Shown here in pieces: positions 8,303 to 18,782 of a stretch of DNA of 64,000 bases. Below the pieces are notes generated by a model. It was not told where the DNA came from. It did not search any database and saw only the letters and a list, made by a program, of their open reading frames with translations. The position numbers and the translations under genes were made by a program. This stretch comes from Azospirillum cavernae (GTDB lineage Bacteria; Pseudomonadota; Alphaproteobacteria; Azospirillales; Azospirillaceae): assembly GCF_003590795.1 (NCBI RefSeq), contig NZ_QYUL01000001.1, positions 1,753,001 to 1,817,000 of the forward strand, written 5' to 3'. The stretch's first letter is position 1. Each line of letters starts with the position of its first letter.

Positions 8303-8671
8303 GTGAAGGCTTTTGTTGCCAAGAGCACCGCATTTGCCGCCGCTCTGTTCCTGATGCACGGCGCCGCTCTGGCCGGAGACCAGGATTTCAGCATCGTCAA
8401 CAAGACGGGCTATCCGCTGAAGCACATCTACGTGTCGGAATCCCACAGCGGAAGCTGGGACGAGGACATTCTGGGCCGCGACGTCCTGAACGACGGCGAG
8501 GCGTTCGACGTGGCGTTCGGCAAGGCCGAAAAGACCTGCAAGTGGGACATGAAGGTCGCTTATGACGACGGTGAGACCGCCGTTTGGGAAAATCTGGACC
8601 TCTGCAAGATTTCCAAGCTGACCCTGAAGTGGAACAAGAGCACCGGCGTCACCAGCGCCATCAAGGAATAA
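8303..8671 (+). CDS. Small secreted protein of unknown function
   Basis: A GTG start at 8303 with GGAGA at 8292-8296 gives a 122-aa precursor with a clear signal peptide (VKAFVAKSTAFAAALFLMHG, cut near ALA-GDQ). The mature part has QDFSIVNKTGYPLKHIYVSE, WDEDILGRDVLNDGEAF and two Cys residues (TCKW, DLCKIS) that could form a disulfide. It resembles a group of small exported proteobacterial proteins without known function. An ATG at 8270 would add eleven residues and blur the signal peptide. It sits antisense inside an efflux gene set and has its own terminator. Confidence 0.75.
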   Translation: MKAFVAKSTAFAAALFLMHGAALAGDQDFSIVNKTGYPLKHIYVSESHSGSWDEDILGRDVLNDGEAFDVAFGKAEKTCKWDMKVAYDDGETAVWENLDLCKISKLTLKWNKSTGVTSAIKE

Positions 8672-8678
8672 GGACGGC

Positions 8679-8714
8679 AGGGGCGCCGCCACAAACGGCG
8701 CCCCTCTGTTTCCC
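8679..8714 (+). terminator. Terminator after the small secreted protein gene
   Basis: A 10-bp stem AGGGGCGCCG (8679-8688) / CGGCGCCCCT (8696-8705) with a 7-nt loop lies 7 bp after the stop codon and is followed by a short T-containing tail. Confidence 0.7.
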
Positions 8715-8742
8715 CATTGGTCACAGCCCGCCATCGCCGCGC

Positions 8743-9687
8743 TCATTGAAAATTGTCCGTGCTGCGGTTCATCAAATGGATGAAGACGTCCTCCAGCGTC
8801 GGATCCGCCGCCGTCACCCGAAGATCAGTCCGCCCCGCCCAGGGCTTCAGCGCCGCGTCCAAAGCCGCCCCGTTCATGCCGCTGACGTGCAGGCGACTGC
8901 CGAACACGGCGACCATCTCGACGCCCGGCTGCCCGGTCAAAGCCGTCGCCACCGGCCCCAAATCGGCCCCGGCCACCACCCGCGTGCGCAATCCTGATTC
9001 AGCGATGACCCGCTCCACCGGGCCATGCGTCATCAGCGTGCCATAGGCGATGTAAGCGATTTCGTGGCAGCGCTCCGCCTCGTCCATGTAATGGGTGCTG
9101 ACCAGCACGGTCAGGCCATCAGCGGCCAGCCGGTGAATTTCGTCCCAAAACTCCCGCCGCGCCTTGGGATCGACGCCCGCTGTCGGTTCGTCGAGCAGCA
9201 GCAGTTTCGGTTCGTGCAGGATGCAGGCGGCCAACGCCAGCCGCTGTTTCCAGCCGCCGGACAATTCCCCCGCCAACTGGCGCCGCCGATTCGCCAATCC
9301 CAGCCGCTCCAGCGCGCCATCGACGCGGCGGCGACGATCCGACAGCCCATACATGCGGGCGACGAAATCCAGATTCTCGGCGATGCTCAGATCCTCCCAG
9401 AAGCTGAATTTCTGGGTCATGTAGCCGACTTGCCGTTTGATCGCCGCGCTTTGCGTGCGGATGTCCAGGCCAAGGCAGGTTCCCTCCCCGGAATCAGGGG
9501 TCAGCAGCCCGCACAACAGGCGAATCGTCGTCGTCTTGCCCGACCCGTTGGGGCCGAGAAAACCGTAGATCGTCCCCGCCGCAACGCGAATCGACACGTC
9601 GTTGACGACCAGCTTGTCGCCAAAGCGCTTGACCAGCCCGCGCACGTCAATCACCGGCGGCGGAGTCGCCAACGCGGCGGCGGTCAT
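8743..9687 (-). CDS. ABC transporter ATP-binding protein (YbhF-like, single ATPase)
   Basis: The 314-aa ATPase has Walker A GPNGSGKTTT, Q-loop YMTQKFSFW, signature LSGGWKQRLALA, Walker B LLLLDEPTAGVD and the H-loop STHYMDEAERC. The C-terminal 80 residues form the accessory domain found in drug and polysaccharide ABC-2 exporters. Its ATG overlaps the stop of the HlyD gene (ATGA, 9684-9687), so translation is coupled. YbhF proteins often have two ATPase domains; this one has a single domain. Confidence 0.9.
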   Translation of the reverse strand: MTAAALATPPPVIDVRGLVKRFGDKLVVNDVSIRVAAGTIYGFLGPNGSGKTTTIRLLCGLLTPDSGEGTCLGLDIRTQSAAIKRQVGYMTQKFSFWEDLSIAENLDFVARMYGLSDRRRRVDGALERLGLANRRRQLAGELSGGWKQRLALAACILHEPKLLLLDEPTAGVDPKARREFWDEIHRLAADGLTVLVSTHYMDEAERCHEIAYIAYGTLMTHGPVERVIAESGLRTRVVAGADLGPVATALTGQPGVEMVAVFGSRLHVSGMNGAALDAALKPWAGRTDLRVTAADPTLEDVFIHLMNRSTDNFQ

Positions 9688-10658
9688 GGCGCCAACTCCA
9701 CATCCACCGGCAATCCGGGATGCAAGGCGCCGCCGCCCGACGCGGCGTCGGGCGCCGCCTCGACCCGGAACACCAGCTTTTCCCGACTGCCGACGCTGTA
9801 GATCACTGGCGGGGTGTATTCCGCCTTCGACGCCACATGGGTCACGCGCGCGACCAACCCCGGCGGGCAGGAATCGCAACGCACCCGCAGCGCCGTTCCC
9901 GGCGGCGTCCGCGCCACCAGCGTTTCAGGCACGAAGACCACCAGCTTGACCCGTTCGGGCGGCAGCAGCGTCACCACCGGCGATCCGGCGGGAACCCACT
10001 CCCCTGGATTGTACAGCGTATCCTCGACCAAAGCCGCGACCGGCGCGACCGGAGCCAGATCGACCAGCCGCCGGTCGGCCTGGACCAGCGCCGCGTCGGC
10101 CTGCGCCATCGCCTGTTCCGCCGCGCGGATCTGGTCGGGCCGCGCGCCAAGGCCTCCAACGGTCAATTGCGCCTGGGTTTCCGCCAGTCGGCCCTGATCG
10201 CGCTCAAACGCCGCCCGCGCGCTGTCGAGCTTGTCCACGGAGCTGACCTTGCGCGCCACCAGCGCCGCCTGCCGCTCCCATTCAGCGGCGGACAGGCGCA
10301 GGGCCGCTTCGGCCTGGGTCTTCTGCGCGGCCAGCACGGCGATTTCCTCAGGCCGCTTGCCGGTCGCCAGATCGGCGCGCTGCGCCTTGGCCTGGGCCAG
10401 CGCCGCCGCCAGCCGGTCACGCTCGGCCAACGCGGTGGAACGGTCGATGGTGAAGAGCGGCGCGCCCGCCGCGACCGTCCGCCCCCGCGCCACCGACAAT
10501 TGTTCCAAAACGCCCGCCGCCGGAGCGGCGATCCGCAGATATTCGCCCTCGACATAGCCATGGGCCAACGGACGGGTGTCGGCGGCGCCAAACGGCAGCC
10601 CGACCGCTTGAATCACCGCCAGAGCCATCCCCCACACCGCATCCAGCCAACCGCTCAT
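9684..10658 (-). CDS. HlyD-family periplasmic adaptor (YbhG-like)
   Basis: A 324-aa membrane-fusion protein: N-terminal anchor (WGMALAVIQAVGLPF), a biotinyl-lipoyl half (IAAPAAGVLEQLSVARGRTVAAGAPLFTID), a long coiled coil at about residues 75-185 rich in Ala/Gln/Arg, and a beta-barrel (ERVKLVVFVPETL, GTALRVRCDSCPPG). It would link the inner-membrane ABC exporter to an outer-membrane channel. Its start and stop both overlap neighbours by ATGA, placing tetR, hlyD and ATPase genes in one operon. Confidence 0.9.
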   Translation of the reverse strand: MSGWLDAVWGMALAVIQAVGLPFGAADTRPLAHGYVEGEYLRIAAPAAGVLEQLSVARGRTVAAGAPLFTIDRSTALAERDRLAAALAQAKAQRADLATGKRPEEIAVLAAQKTQAEAALRLSAAEWERQAALVARKVSSVDKLDSARAAFERDQGRLAETQAQLTVGGLGARPDQIRAAEQAMAQADAALVQADRRLVDLAPVAPVAALVEDTLYNPGEWVPAGSPVVTLLPPERVKLVVFVPETLVARTPPGTALRVRCDSCPPGLVARVTHVASKAEYTPPVIYSVGSREKLVFRVEAAPDAASGGGALHPGLPVDVELAP

Positions 10659-11314
10659 GATCGGTCTCCGTTGGGCGTTTCGCCGTCCACCAGCAACGCG
10701 CGGCGCAAATGATCGCGGTGGGTGGCGATCAGGGCCGGAACGTCCATGGGGGCCACCGCGTCAAAGGCGCTGCGCCACACCGCGCTCATCAGCAAGGGCG
10801 CGGCGATCAGACAAACCGCGTGGTCGATGTTCATCGGGCGGAACTCGCCGCGCGCCACCCCACGCGCCAGCAGATTCGCCAGCAGCCCAAAGCCGCGTTG
10901 AATGACCTCGCGGTGGTAGAAAGCCGCCAGTTCGGGGAAGTTCCCGGCCTCGGCGATCACCAGCTTGGGAATGATGGCCGCGCGGGTCGTCGCGATCAAC
11001 TCCGCCACCATCGCCAGCAGCCGTTCCAGCAGGGCGAAGGACGGCCCCGGAACCTCGGCGATCATTCGTTCGGCCCGTTCCAGATTGGGCAGGATGGCGG
11101 CGCGGATCACCGCCTTGAACAGATCCTCTTTGCTGGGAAAATAGAGATAGAGCGTGCCTTTGCTGACCCCGGCCCGCGCCGCGACGTCGTCGAGCCGAGC
11201 GGCGGCGAAGCCCCGTTCCGCGAAGACGTCCAGCGCGGCGGCGACGATTTCCTGCGGACGATCCTCCTTGCGGCGGCGCCAACGCGGGGCGGCGGCGGGA
11301 TCCAGGGGCGGCAT
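10655..11314 (-). CDS. TetR/AcrR-family repressor of the efflux operon
   Basis: The 219-aa regulator has the TetR helix-turn-helix IVAAALDVFAERGFAAARLDDVAARAGVSKGTLYLYFPSKEDLFKAV near its N terminus and a helical ligand-binding domain. The frame is open to 11479, but a palindromic operator at 11331-11344 would then lie inside the gene. The Met at 11314 leaves that operator upstream, so I use it. Binding there would repress its own operon, hlyD and the ATPase gene included. Confidence 0.85.
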   Translation of the reverse strand: MPPLDPAAAPRWRRRKEDRPQEIVAAALDVFAERGFAAARLDDVAARAGVSKGTLYLYFPSKEDLFKAVIRAAILPNLERAERMIAEVPGPSFALLERLLAMVAELIATTRAAIIPKLVIAEAGNFPELAAFYHREVIQRGFGLLANLLARGVARGEFRPMNIDHAVCLIAAPLLMSAVWRSAFDAVAPMDVPALIATHRDHLRRALLVDGETPNGDRS

Positions 11315-11659
11315 CGGCGATTTTCCATTTACTGACTGGTCAGTTATTAACATGATCTCCCGCCGCGCGCCACCATCTTTGCCTGCAACCCACAACCGCA
11401 ACCGGAAGCCATTGTGCGTCGCAACAATACCCCTGCGAAAACTCTTGCCTTTCGGCGCGTCGTGCCCGAGACTTTCCATCGGCAGTCAGGAGCGCGACCA
11501 CGCGCCGCAGCCGCGATCAACCGGAAAACGGCAGCCGAAACAACGGCTTCCACGCCTTCAGGGGGAAAAGCGTCACGGCCCGTTGCCGGGTCTGGAATCA
11601 GCGCGCCGCGTCGCGGCGTCGTGGATTCGCAGGCTCATCAACCGAGCGAGGGGATGACC
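11315..11659. other. Divergent intergenic region tetR / nifA
   Basis: These 345 bp hold the TetR operator near the left end. No -24/-12 element was found for nifA, which fits the usual expression of nifA from a non-NifA-dependent promoter in this group; the promoter itself was not identified. Confidence 0.5.
11331..11344. promoter_or_regulatory. TetR-type operator palindrome
   Basis: ACTGACTGGTCAGT is a perfect 6+2+6 palindrome, the typical form of operators bound by AcrR/TetR regulators. It ends 17 bp upstream of the chosen tetR start. Confidence 0.8.
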
Positions 11660-13587
<1,928 letters not shown>

Positions 13588-13648
13588 ACGGGTTGGGCGG
13601 CAGGATCGGCAACGGCGGCGGCGCGGAAGCGGCGACGCCGTCGCGCTT

Positions 13649-14611
13649 TTGGTCGTGCGTGTGCTACAGTTTCCGGCGACCGCCGCCTCTACCCGTCCGA
13701 ACGGATCTCCGGCCTTGCCCGCTCTGGAAAAGCCTCTCGCCCTGCTCTTTGTCGACATCGCCGACAGCACCATGCTGTATGAGCGGATCGGCGACGTCAC
13801 AGCCGCGACCCTGACCCAGCGCGTCCTCGCCCATCTGCGGCGGTTGGTGGACGCCAACGGCGGGGCGGTCATCAAAAGCCTGGGCGACGGGCTGCTCGGC
13901 GCCTTTCCCTCCCCCGACGACAGCGTGCGCGGGGCGCTGACCATGATGGCGGCGCAGGAGGATTACGGGCTGCGGCTGCGCATCGGCATCCACCATGGCC
14001 CGGTGATCGAGGGGATCGGCGATCTGTACGGCGACGCCTGCAACGTCGCGGCGCGCGTCCAGCAGATCGCCCGCCCCGGCGAAATTTTGGCGACCGAGGC
14101 GCTGATCGGCGGTCTTTCCCCCGATCTGCGGGCCAAATCCAAGCTGTTGAGCAACGTCGCGATGAAGGGCAAGGCCATCCCCATCCGCGTCCACCAGATC
14201 CGCACGGTGGAGGAGGTGGACGAGGCGCAGGACAGCACGACGCTTGGCTTCTCCACCGTCAACACTAGCGGCAACGCCATGGTGACGTTGCATCTGTCCT
14301 ATCGCGGCCAGGACATTCTGATGAGCCGCGCCCTGCCCCGCGTCACCATTGGGCGGGAGGAGAGCAGCGGCCTGCGCATCGCCTCGCGCCAGACCTCGCG
14401 CCAGCACGCGGTGATCGACTTCAGCCGCGAAAGCTTCATCCTGACCGACCATTCGACCAACGGCAGCTACATCCGCAGCGGCGGCGCCCCGCCGGTGGTG
14501 CTGCGCCGCGATTCCACCAAGCTGGTCGGCAGCGGCCTGATCGGTTTCGGCGCCGAGGTGCGCGACGAGGCCCAAGACCATGTCATCGCCTTTCGCGGCG
14601 AGCTGGCCTGA
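13649..14611 (+). CDS. Class III adenylate/guanylate cyclase with C-terminal FHA domain
   Basis: Up to 320 residues. The cyclase homology domain runs from ALLFVDIADSTMLYERIGD (first metal-binding Asp) through KSLGDGLLGAFP to GDLYGDACNVAARVQQIARPGEI. An FHA phosphothreonine-binding domain follows (PRVTIGREESSGLRIASRQTSRQHAVI, TDHSTNGSYIR). No ATG lies before the cyclase core; TTG at 13649, GTG at 13655 and TTG at 13715 are candidates, so the start is uncertain. It sits 61 bp after nifA and ahead of nifB, and may couple a phosphorylation or nucleotide signal to nif control (inference). Confidence 0.82.
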   Translation: MVVRVLQFPATAASTRPNGSPALPALEKPLALLFVDIADSTMLYERIGDVTAATLTQRVLAHLRRLVDANGGAVIKSLGDGLLGAFPSPDDSVRGALTMMAAQEDYGLRLRIGIHHGPVIEGIGDLYGDACNVAARVQQIARPGEILATEALIGGLSPDLRAKSKLLSNVAMKGKAIPIRVHQIRTVEEVDEAQDSTTLGFSTVNTSGNAMVTLHLSYRGQDILMSRALPRVTIGREESSGLRIASRQTSRQHAVIDFSRESFILTDHSTNGSYIRSGGAPPVVLRRDSTKLVGSGLIGFGAEVRDEAQDHVIAFRGELA

Positions 14612-14666
14612 GCGCTCGCTTAAAACACCACAACGCCGTGTCGCATCCCTGACAGCCCCCCGGCTT

Positions 14667-14682
14667 TGTCGCAATGACGACA
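14667..14682 (+). promoter_or_regulatory. NifA upstream activator site for nifB
   Basis: TGT-N10-ACA, the NifA binding consensus, ends 58 bp before the -24 GG of the nifB promoter, a usual distance for looping activation. Confidence 0.8.
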
Positions 14683-14738
14683 GGGTCAGCAAAGCTGACA
14701 AACCACTCCAACCCATTGCGATTCCTCACACTCCTCCG

Positions 14739-14755
14739 TTGGCCCCGAACTTGCT
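14739..14755 (+). promoter_or_regulatory. Sigma-54 promoter of nifB
   Basis: TTGG (GG at 14741-14742), then exactly 10 bp, then GC (14753-14754), in TTGGCCCCGAACTTGCT. This is a -24/-12 promoter and sits about 80 bp before the nifB start. Confidence 0.85.
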
Positions 14756-14832
14756 TTTCTCTGGTTTGACCGTTGGTGTCGTCAGGCACGGCAGGCCATG
14801 CGCCACCCGGCGCGGCAGGGAAGGAGTGGATG

Positions 14833-16389
14833 ATGGGCAACGTGATTTCGCTCGACAGCATTCTTGGGGTGGGAGAGCTGAAGGCTCCCGCCGAATCCAC
14901 GCCGGTGGAATCGTCCGGCTGCTCGTCGTCGTCCTGCGGCTCGTCCGATGGACCGGCGGACATGGATCCGGCGGTGTGGGACAAGGTGAAAAACCACCCC
15001 TGCTATTCGGAAGAGGCCCACCATTATTTCGCCCGCATGCATGTGGCGGTGGCTCCGGCCTGCAACATCCAATGCAACTACTGCAACCGCAAATATGATT
15101 GCTCGAACGAGAGCCGTCCGGGCGTGGTCTCTGAAAAGCTGACCCCCGATCAGGCGATCAAGAAGATTTTGGCGGTGGCCCAGGACATCCCGCAATTGTC
15201 GGTGATCGGCATCGCCGGTCCCGGCGACAGCCTGGCCGCCGGGGCGAAGAACACCTTCGCCACCTTCGAGCATCTGCAAAAGAAGGCCCCGGACCTGAAG
15301 CTGTGCCTGTCCACCAACGGGCTGGCCCTGCCGGACAATGTGGACCGCATCGCCCAATACAACATCGACCATGTGACGATCACCATCAACATGGTCGATC
15401 CAGAGGTCGGCGCGCAGATTTACCCCTGGATCTTCCACAAGCACAAGCGTTGGACCGGGCTGGACGCCGCCAAGATCCTGCACGAGCACCAGATGCTGGG
15501 GCTGGAGATGCTGACCGCGCGCGGCATCCTGGTGAAGGTCAATTCGGTGATGATCCCCGGCGTGAACGACGAGCATCTGCTGGCGGTCAACAAGGCGGTG
15601 AAGGCGCGCGGCGCGTTCCTGCACAACATCATGCCGTTGATCTCCGATCCCGCCCACGGCACCCATTTCGGCCTGACCGGCCAGCGCGGCCCGACCGCGC
15701 AGGAGCTTAAGGTGGTGCAGGACGCCTGCGAGGGCGGGGCCAAGCTGATGCGCCATTGCCGCCAGTGCCGCGCCGACGCCGTCGGCCTGTTGGGCGAGGA
15801 TCGCGGCGACGAGTTCACCGCCGACAAGATCGAAGCGATGGGCGAGATCGGTTACGACGACGAGGCCCGCCGGACCTACCGCGAGCATGTCGAGGCCGAA
15901 CGCTCCGGGCGCCACGCCTCCAAGGCCGCCGCCCAGGCCGATGTGCAGGAGGCCGTTGGCAGCGCCGTCGATCCCATCCTGATCGCCGTCGCCACCAAGG
16001 GCGGCGAGCGCATCAACGAGCATTTCGGCCACGCCAAGGAATTCCAGATCTACGAGGTTGGGCCGCAGGGCGCGAAATTCGTCGGCCATCGCCGCGTCGA
16101 TCAATATTGCGAAGGCGGCTCCGGCGACGACGACACGCTCGACACCGTGCTGTCGGCGATCAACGACTGCACCGCCGTCTTTGTCGCCAAGATCGGCGGT
16201 TGCCCGTCCAAATCGTTGGAATCGGCGGGCATCGAGCCGGTGGACCGCTTCGCCTTCGAGTACATCGAGGAATCGGCCCTGGCCTATTTCAAGGATTACG
16301 CCGAACGCCTGGGCCAAGGGTCGATCCAGGCCCGCGCCGGGCAGGACGCGGTGATCCGCACCGGCGCGCTGACCGCCAAGCGCGCCTGA
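14833..16389 (+). CDS. nifB: NifB, radical SAM synthase of the nitrogenase NifB-cofactor
   Basis: This 518-aa protein carries the radical-SAM triad CNIQCNYC (Cys77, Cys81, Cys84) and the conserved NifB blocks [10 protein letters not shown] and [17 protein letters not shown]-terminal NifX/NafY-like domain ([24 protein letters not shown]) is fused as in most proteobacterial NifB. It builds the carbide-containing 8Fe-9S core that becomes FeMo-co. Tandem ATGs occur at 14830 and 14833; AAGGAG at 14821-14826 is better spaced for the second. It heads an operon reaching at least to the SIR2-like gene, under a NifA/sigma-54 promoter. Confidence 0.97.
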   Translation: MGNVISLDSILGVGELKAPAESTPVESSGCSSSSCGSSDGPADMDPAVWDKVKNHPCYSEEAHHYFARMHVAVAPACNIQCNYCNRKYDCSNESRPGVVSEKLTPDQAIKKILAVAQDIPQLSVIGIAGPGDSLAAGAKNTFATFEHLQKKAPDLKLCLSTNGLALPDNVDRIAQYNIDHVTITINMVDPEVGAQIYPWIFHKHKRWTGLDAAKILHEHQMLGLEMLTARGILVKVNSVMIPGVNDEHLLAVNKAVKARGAFLHNIMPLISDPAHGTHFGLTGQRGPTAQELKVVQDACEGGAKLMRHCRQCRADAVGLLGEDRGDEFTADKIEAMGEIGYDDEARRTYREHVEAERSGRHASKAAAQADVQEAVGSAVDPILIAVATKGGERINEHFGHAKEFQIYEVGPQGAKFVGHRRVDQYCEGGSGDDDTLDTVLSAINDCTAVFVAKIGGCPSKSLESAGIEPVDRFAFEYIEESALAYFKDYAERLGQGSIQARAGQDAVIRTGALTAKRA

Positions 16390-16456
16390 CCTCACCCACC
16401 ACAGCCATCCCCCACACGCATCGCCCCCACGCATTGCCAAGCAAGGAGAGAAAGCC

Positions 16457-16648
16457 ATGGCCTACAAGATCAAATCCGCCGAATGCACCGTCTGCGGCGC
16501 CTGCGACGCCGAATGCCCGAACATGGCGATCAGCCTGAAAAAGGGCACCTACGTCATCGACCCGGCCAAATGCACCGAATGCAAGGGCCAGTTCGACAGC
16601 CCGCAATGCGCCGCCGTCTGCCCCGCCGACTGCTGCGTTCCAGCTTGA
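16457..16648 (+). CDS. fdxN: FdxN-type 2[4Fe-4S] ferredoxin
   Basis: A 63-aa ferredoxin with two cluster motifs: [12 protein letters not shown] and [21 protein letters not shown]. The long second CX2CX8CX3C spacing is typical of nif-associated FdxN. It is thought to supply electrons for NifB or nitrogenase in related bacteria. AAGGAGAG lies just upstream, and the gene follows nifB by 67 bp. Confidence 0.93.
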   Translation: MAYKIKSAECTVCGACDAECPNMAISLKKGTYVIDPAKCTECKGQFDSPQCAAVCPADCCVPA

Positions 16649-16657
16649 TGCCCCATG

Positions 16658-16689
16658 CCCTCCCTCTCCCGAAAGGGAAGAGGGAGGGA
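16658..16689 (+). terminator. Hairpin inside the nifB operon
   Basis: CCCTCCCTCTCCC-GAAA-GGGAAGAGGGAGGG forms a stem with one bulge and a GNRA-like loop between fdxN and the next gene. It lacks a U-run, so it more likely attenuates or protects the nifB-fdxN mRNA than terminates fully (inference). Confidence 0.5.
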
Positions 16690-16717
16690 AACCGACGGTT
16701 CCAATCGGAGCGCCGCC

Positions 16718-17245
16718 ATGTTGGACGAGGTGGATGAAGACTGGCTCGCCCGCCGCTATTACGGCGGGGATCTGCCGCCCGAGGCGGAACGCTGCCTGCA
16801 TCTGGCCGCCGCCAACTACGCCGATTCCGCCCGCGCGCTGCGCCACCTCGCCGACGCCGAGGCCGCCGCCCCCGGCCACCGTCTGGTCGATCTCGGCCAT
16901 TACAAATTCCATTTCTACAAGGCCAACCTCGACGACGCCCTGGTCTATGGCGAGCGGATGCTTGGCCACGCCATGGCCGCCATCGGCCTGAACCATTGCG
17001 ATTGGCGCGCCGTCACCCCGGCCACCGCTGATTTTTCCGGGCTGGAGGCGCCGCCCCGCCTGTTCCTCTTCGCGCTGCTCGCCATCGGCTATCTCAACCT
17101 GCGCCGGGGCCGGATGGCCGAGGGGCGGGAGGTTCTGGCCAAGGTTTGCGCGCTCGACCCCGATGATCGGTTCGGCGCCGCCCGTCTTCTGGCCGTCGCC
17201 GACCAACGCGAACGGGCCAACGCCGGGGAGGAGGTGGACGCATGA
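16718..17245 (+). CDS. TPR-like protein of the nif operon
   Basis: A 175-aa helical protein. Helical pairs such as YADSARALRHLADAEAAAPGH, HYKFHFYKANLDDALVYGERML and PPRLFLFALLAIGYLNLRRGRMAEGREVLAKVCALDP resemble tetratricopeptide repeats. GGAG at 16707-16710 and ATG at 16718 fix the start; an in-frame ATG upstream overlaps the hairpin. Its stop overlaps the LRV gene start (ATGA). Similar genes lie in nif operons of other alphaproteobacteria; I infer a helper role in Nif protein assembly. Confidence 0.75.
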   Translation: MLDEVDEDWLARRYYGGDLPPEAERCLHLAAANYADSARALRHLADAEAAAPGHRLVDLGHYKFHFYKANLDDALVYGERMLGHAMAAIGLNHCDWRAVTPATADFSGLEAPPRLFLFALLAIGYLNLRRGRMAEGREVLAKVCALDPDDRFGAARLLAVADQRERANAGEEVDA

Positions 17246-18093
17246 CCGACGACGACGCCCCCCGCTCGCCGCTTAGCCCCACTGCGCTCAGCGACGACAT
17301 CGACGAGACGCTCGACTGGACCGGCGCGCCGGTGGATTGCGCCGCCTGCGCCCACGCCGACCGCCGGGTCGAACCGGGCGTCGCCCTGCTGGGCGGTCGC
17401 GACTGTCATCGGTGCCAGCCGGGCCGCGCCTGCGTCCATGACCGCTACGCCAAGCGCATCCAGCGCTTTTTCGAGTGGAACGCCGATCTGGCGGGAACCC
17501 ATCTGACCCACCCCTATTTCGAGGTCCGCGCCAACGCCGCCCGCGTCGCGCCGATTTTCCTGCTGCCGCGCCTGATCGACGATCCCGACGAGACCGTGCG
17601 CGCCACGCTGGCCCGCCGTCTGCCGCGCCGCCTGCTGCTGAAGCTGCGCGACGATCCCGACCGCGAGGTGCGCATCGCCGTCGCCGTCCGGTTGGAGGAC
17701 GCCGACCTCGCCCCGCTGATGCGCGACCCCGATTGTTCGGTGCGGCTGCGCGTCGTCCGCCGGATTCCCGACGGCATGTTGCCCGCGATGATGCACGACG
17801 AAGATCCCGAAATCCGCGTCGAGGTCGCCCGCCGCATCGCCGCCGATTGGCTGCCCAGCCTGATTTGGGACGACAGCCCGCGCGTCCGGCTGGTGGTGGT
17901 CCAACGCCTGCCCGCGTCCAAGCTGCATGTTTTGATTCAGGACGCCGACTGGATGGTGCGGCTGGCGGTGGCCGGGCGGATCGACAGCGACCAGCTCGGC
18001 CCCCTGCTCGACGACCCGGAGGAGGAGGTGCGCACGCTGGCCCGCCAGCGCCGCGACGGCGTCGCCATCGCCAACGACCTGCCCCCGCTTTGA
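17242..18093 (+). CDS. 4Fe-4S leucine-rich repeat variant (LRV) protein
   Basis: The 283-aa product has an N-terminal Cys cluster (VDCAACAHADR, RDCHRCQPGRACVHDRY) expected to bind a [4Fe-4S] cluster. About eight LRV repeats of roughly 24 residues follow, with the pattern DPDxxVRxxxARRLPxxxLxxLxxD. This is the architecture of the Azotobacter LRV protein, also nif-linked. It is probably a scaffold or redox-sensing assembly factor. Start is translationally coupled to the upstream gene. Confidence 0.88.
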   Translation: MTDDDAPRSPLSPTALSDDIDETLDWTGAPVDCAACAHADRRVEPGVALLGGRDCHRCQPGRACVHDRYAKRIQRFFEWNADLAGTHLTHPYFEVRANAARVAPIFLLPRLIDDPDETVRATLARRLPRRLLLKLRDDPDREVRIAVAVRLEDADLAPLMRDPDCSVRLRVVRRIPDGMLPAMMHDEDPEIRVEVARRIAADWLPSLIWDDSPRVRLVVVQRLPASKLHVLIQDADWMVRLAVAGRIDSDQLGPLLDDPEEEVRTLARQRRDGVAIANDLPPL

Positions 18094-18119
18094 CCGCCCC
18101 GCCCGAAGGAGCCGCCGCC

Positions 18120-18431
18120 ATGACCCAGACCATACGCCGTGAACGCGCCCGCGACCCCAACGACACCAACGAGCTGGTCAGCCCGGCGGTGTTCGAGCAG
18201 GGCCACAAGGTTCGCGCACGGAAGGACGTCCGCAACGACGGCACCTATCCCGGCTGCCCGGTCGGCGAGTTCCTGATCCGGGAGGGCGACATTGGTTACG
18301 TCATCTCCATCGGCACCTATCTTCAGATGTATTACATCTACGCCGTTGATTTTTATGAGAAACGCGTCGTCGTCGGCATGCGCGCGAAAGAGCTTGAGAT
18401 GGTCGACGCCCATTGCAACGACCCGCAGTGA
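18120..18431 (+). CDS. nifZ: NifZ family protein (first copy)
   Basis: A 103-aa protein with the NifZ core FEQGHKVRARKDVRNDGTYPG and LIREGDIGYVISIGTYLQ...YAVDF. NifZ helps form the second P-cluster of the MoFe protein. The start is set by GAAGGAG at 18105-18111. It is followed by a second, divergent NifZ. Confidence 0.9.
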   Translation: MTQTIRRERARDPNDTNELVSPAVFEQGHKVRARKDVRNDGTYPGCPVGEFLIREGDIGYVISIGTYLQMYYIYAVDFYEKRVVVGMRAKELEMVDAHCNDPQ

Positions 18432-18473
18432 CCCCCTCCCCCCTCTTGTGAACAGCCCGGAAGGAGCCTCGCG

Positions 18474-18782
18474 ATGACCGAAGCCGCCACCCCCGCCAAG
18501 TCGGGTTTCATCCCGCCGCGCGAACCGCTGTACGACTGGGGCCTGTCGGTCACGGCGCAGGAGGATCTGTTCAACGACGGCAGCCACCCGCAAGTCCAAC
18601 CCGGCGCGATCCTCGCCCCGCAAGGTACGCCCGGCATCATCGTCCGCGTCGGTCGGTCGGAGGAAGGCAATCTGCCGGTCTATCTGGTCGAATTCCCCGG
18701 CGGCACCGTGGTCGGCTGCCTGGAGGAGGAGATCGCCCCCGCCGATGGGTCGCGCCGTGGCGTGCCGGGGGTGCTGGCATGA
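18474..18782 (+). CDS. nifZ: NifZ family protein (second copy)
   Basis: A 102-aa NifZ-like protein sharing NDGSHPQVQPGAILAPQGTPGIIVRVG and YLVEFPGG with the family. It diverges strongly from the first copy, so the pair is old rather than a fresh duplication. AAGGAG lies upstream. Its stop overlaps nifS (ATGA), coupling the two. Confidence 0.85.
   Translation: MTEAATPAKSGFIPPREPLYDWGLSVTAQEDLFNDGSHPQVQPGAILAPQGTPGIIVRVGRSEEGNLPVYLVEFPGGTVVGCLEEEIAPADGSRRGVPGVLA

Noticed and set aside
16658..16689. CRISPR-like or REP array in the nif operon
   Set aside because: Only a single hairpin is present; no repeat-spacer pattern occurs here or elsewhere in the window.
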